Source: Myxococcales bacterium UBA1660 (GTDB lineage: Bacteria; Myxococcota_A; Polyangia; Polyangiales; Houyiibacteriaceae). Taken from it: a DNA stretch of 64,000 bases. The notes below the pieces were generated by a model. It made no database searches and was not told the origin of the DNA. It was given only the letters and a program-made list of their open reading frames with translations. The position numbers were made by a program, and so were the translations under genes. Below are positions 62,846 to 64,000 of the stretch, one piece after another (within the stretch, counting starts at the first letter, position 1; every line of letters starts with the position of its first letter). The DNA is taken from NCBI GenBank assembly GCA_002320815.1, contig DCLA01000006.1, positions 131,318 through 195,317 of the forward strand, in the 5' to 3' direction.

Positions 62846-64000
62846 GCACCTCCCATCTCTCCCGCGCGTGGCTGCTCCTCGCGGCCGCGATGTGCTTCTC
62901 CTGCCTCAACCCCCACGAGACGGTCGAGGCGGCCGAGACCCTCGTCCAGGGTGACGAGACGGACCTGACCGACGAGCGGAGGCCCATCCGGGGCACGACC
63001 CGGATGATCCTCTTCTGCTTCGACGGCGTAGGCCACGAGGCGCTGGTCGAGGCGATGGGGTCGGGCGACATGCCCAAGCTCGCCGAGGCCCTGGGTCTGC
63101 AGGACGACGGGAGCTTCGCCCACGCCTTTGCGCACCCGAAGGTCCTCAGCATCCTCCCGTCGACCACCGTCGCCAGCTGGTCGGCCATCTTCACCGGCCA
63201 GGGGCCGGCGCACACCGGCATCACCGGCAACGAGCAGCTCGTCCGCGACGGCGAGGACGGCCCGGTCTTTTTCGCCCCGGCACCGGTGACCGTGACCGAC
63301 ATGAGCCAGGTGATGGACACCGTGAACGACGGCGCGGTGGGCGGGTACGTGCAGGTGCCCACCTTCTACGAGCAGGCCGACCTCCGCGCCCACGTGTCCT
63401 TGGCGCACCTCCACCGCGGCGCGGACATCTTCACGCTGCCGGGGGGCGCCGACCTGGCCCAGGTCTTCGCGGTCTTCCTGGCCGGCACCTTCGACGGGGA
63501 CGACGAGACCGGCGCGATGGCCGTCTACCGGGAGCTCGACGAGGAGTCGATCGATTCGGTCCTCGAAGAAGTCGGCGACGCGGGCATCCCCGACATCCAG
63601 ACCCTCTACTTCCCGGGTGTCGACCTCTTCACCCACGTAGCCGACCCCGCCCTCGACGAGCAGAAGCGCTACTTGAAGGAGGTCCTCGACGCCCAGATCG
63701 GCCGGGTCCTGGACACCTGGCGCGAAGCCGGGGCCTTGGAGGACACCTACCTGGTCTTCACCGCCGACCATGGGCACACCCCGGTGCTGCAGGACGACCG
63801 CCACTCGCTGGCGGTCGACGAGGACGACGAGCCCACCGCGCTCATCGAGTCCCTCGGGTTTCGCCTGCGCGACTACGACGTGGGCGAGGACGACGATCCC
63901 ACCTTCCAGGCCGCGGTCGCCTACCAGGGCGCCTTCGCCTACGTGTACCTCGCCGATCGATCCAAGTGCCCCGAGGAGGACGACGAGTGCGACTGGCGGG
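62842..64000 (+). CDS. Phosphodiesterase/alkaline phosphatase-superfamily lipoprotein (paralog 2), 3' end outside the window
   Basis: 386 codons are visible; the frame is open to the window end. GTG start overlaps the previous stop. It begins with a signal peptide and lipobox (LLLAAAMCFSC). The domain order matches the upstream paralog: LFCFDGVGHEALVEA, SILPSTTVASWSAIFTG, YFPGVDLFTHV and FTADHGHTPVLQDDRHSLAV. Anchoring differs: the first copy uses a membrane helix, the second a lipid anchor, so they may act at different membranes. The C-terminal part is missing. Confidence 0.85.
   Translation, partial: MSTSHLSRAWLLLAAAMCFSCLNPHETVEAAETLVQGDETDLTDERRPIRGTTRMILFCFDGVGHEALVEAMGSGDMPKLAEALGLQDDGSFAHAFAHPKVLSILPSTTVASWSAIFTGQGPAHTGITGNEQLVRDGEDGPVFFAPAPVTVTDMSQVMDTVNDGAVGGYVQVPTFYEQADLRAHVSLAHLHRGADIFTLPGGADLAQVFAVFLAGTFDGDDETGAMAVYRELDEESIDSVLEEVGDAGIPDIQTLYFPGVDLFTHVADPALDEQKRYLKEVLDAQIGRVLDTWREAGALEDTYLVFTADHGHTPVLQDDRHSLAVDEDDEPTALIESLGFRLRDYDVGEDDDPTFQAAVAYQGAFAYVYLADRSKCPEEDDECDWR

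Overview
The window is about 70% GC, densely coded on both strands, with very short intergenic gaps and many GTG starts. The gene content suggests a member of the Myxococcota, probably Polyangia and possibly Sandaracinaceae-like; this is inferred from content only. Pointers are stand-alone FHA proteins, myxobacterial Cys-rich repeat and fibro-slime lipoproteins, a MopE-type metal-binding motif, PilT, a DUF4266/DUF3570 pair and many lipoproteins starting with GTG. I saw no rRNA, tRNA, IS element, prophage or CRISPR array. No gene-free stretch exceeds 300 bases; the longest gaps (about 210-240 bases, before 4124, between gyrA and 28741, and before pgi) are described under their promoters, tracts or fragments.

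1-3.9 kb (minus): an apparent operon of an alpha/beta hydrolase, a small lipoprotein, trpG-trpD-trpC and the start of a Rossmann-fold gene, mostly joined by 4-base stop/start overlaps. 4-7.3 kb (plus): a Pro/Gly-rich single-pass membrane protein with a clear promoter and terminator, then two paralogous FHA/zinc-ribbon proteins. 7.4-10.8 kb (minus): a secreted protein, a CysZ/EI24-like membrane protein and an MCE (MlaD-type) protein. 10.9-14.5 kb (plus): a five-gene envelope operon (lipoprotein, SH3/beta-barrel protein, DUF4266, DUF3570, Cys-containing lipoprotein). 14.5-18.7 kb (plus): cell-wall and sugar-nucleotide genes uppP, manC, a fibro-slime lipoprotein and a phosphohexomutase.

18.7-28.5 kb (minus): gyrA, an unusual proline-rich Hsp70 with its J-domain partner, then hisBHAF and a transmembrane protein. 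28.7-36.1 kb: two small envelope genes, a glycerate kinase, an extensin-like peptidase, pilT, a penicillin-binding protein and pgi. 36.3-37.2 kb: an FHA-GGDEF diguanylate cyclase. 37.2-58.5 kb: a large surface-glycan island with a GT2 enzyme, at least six polytopic GT-C-like or YfhO-like proteins, a methyltransferase, a sulfatase-superfamily protein carrying a MopE motif, a flippase-like protein and two membrane-anchored discoidin-like proteins. It contains duplicated modules and is the best candidate for an undescribed system, perhaps extracytoplasmic modification of a cell-surface polymer. 58.6-64 kb (plus): lon, then two tandem phosphodiesterase/alkaline-phosphatase-superfamily proteins, the second cut by the window edge.

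The strongest window-wide signal is a -10-like TANNNT element exactly 6 bases (sometimes 7-9) upstream of many first-gene start codons that lack a Shine-Dalgarno sequence. Two of these also have well-spaced -35 elements. This points to widespread leaderless transcription.
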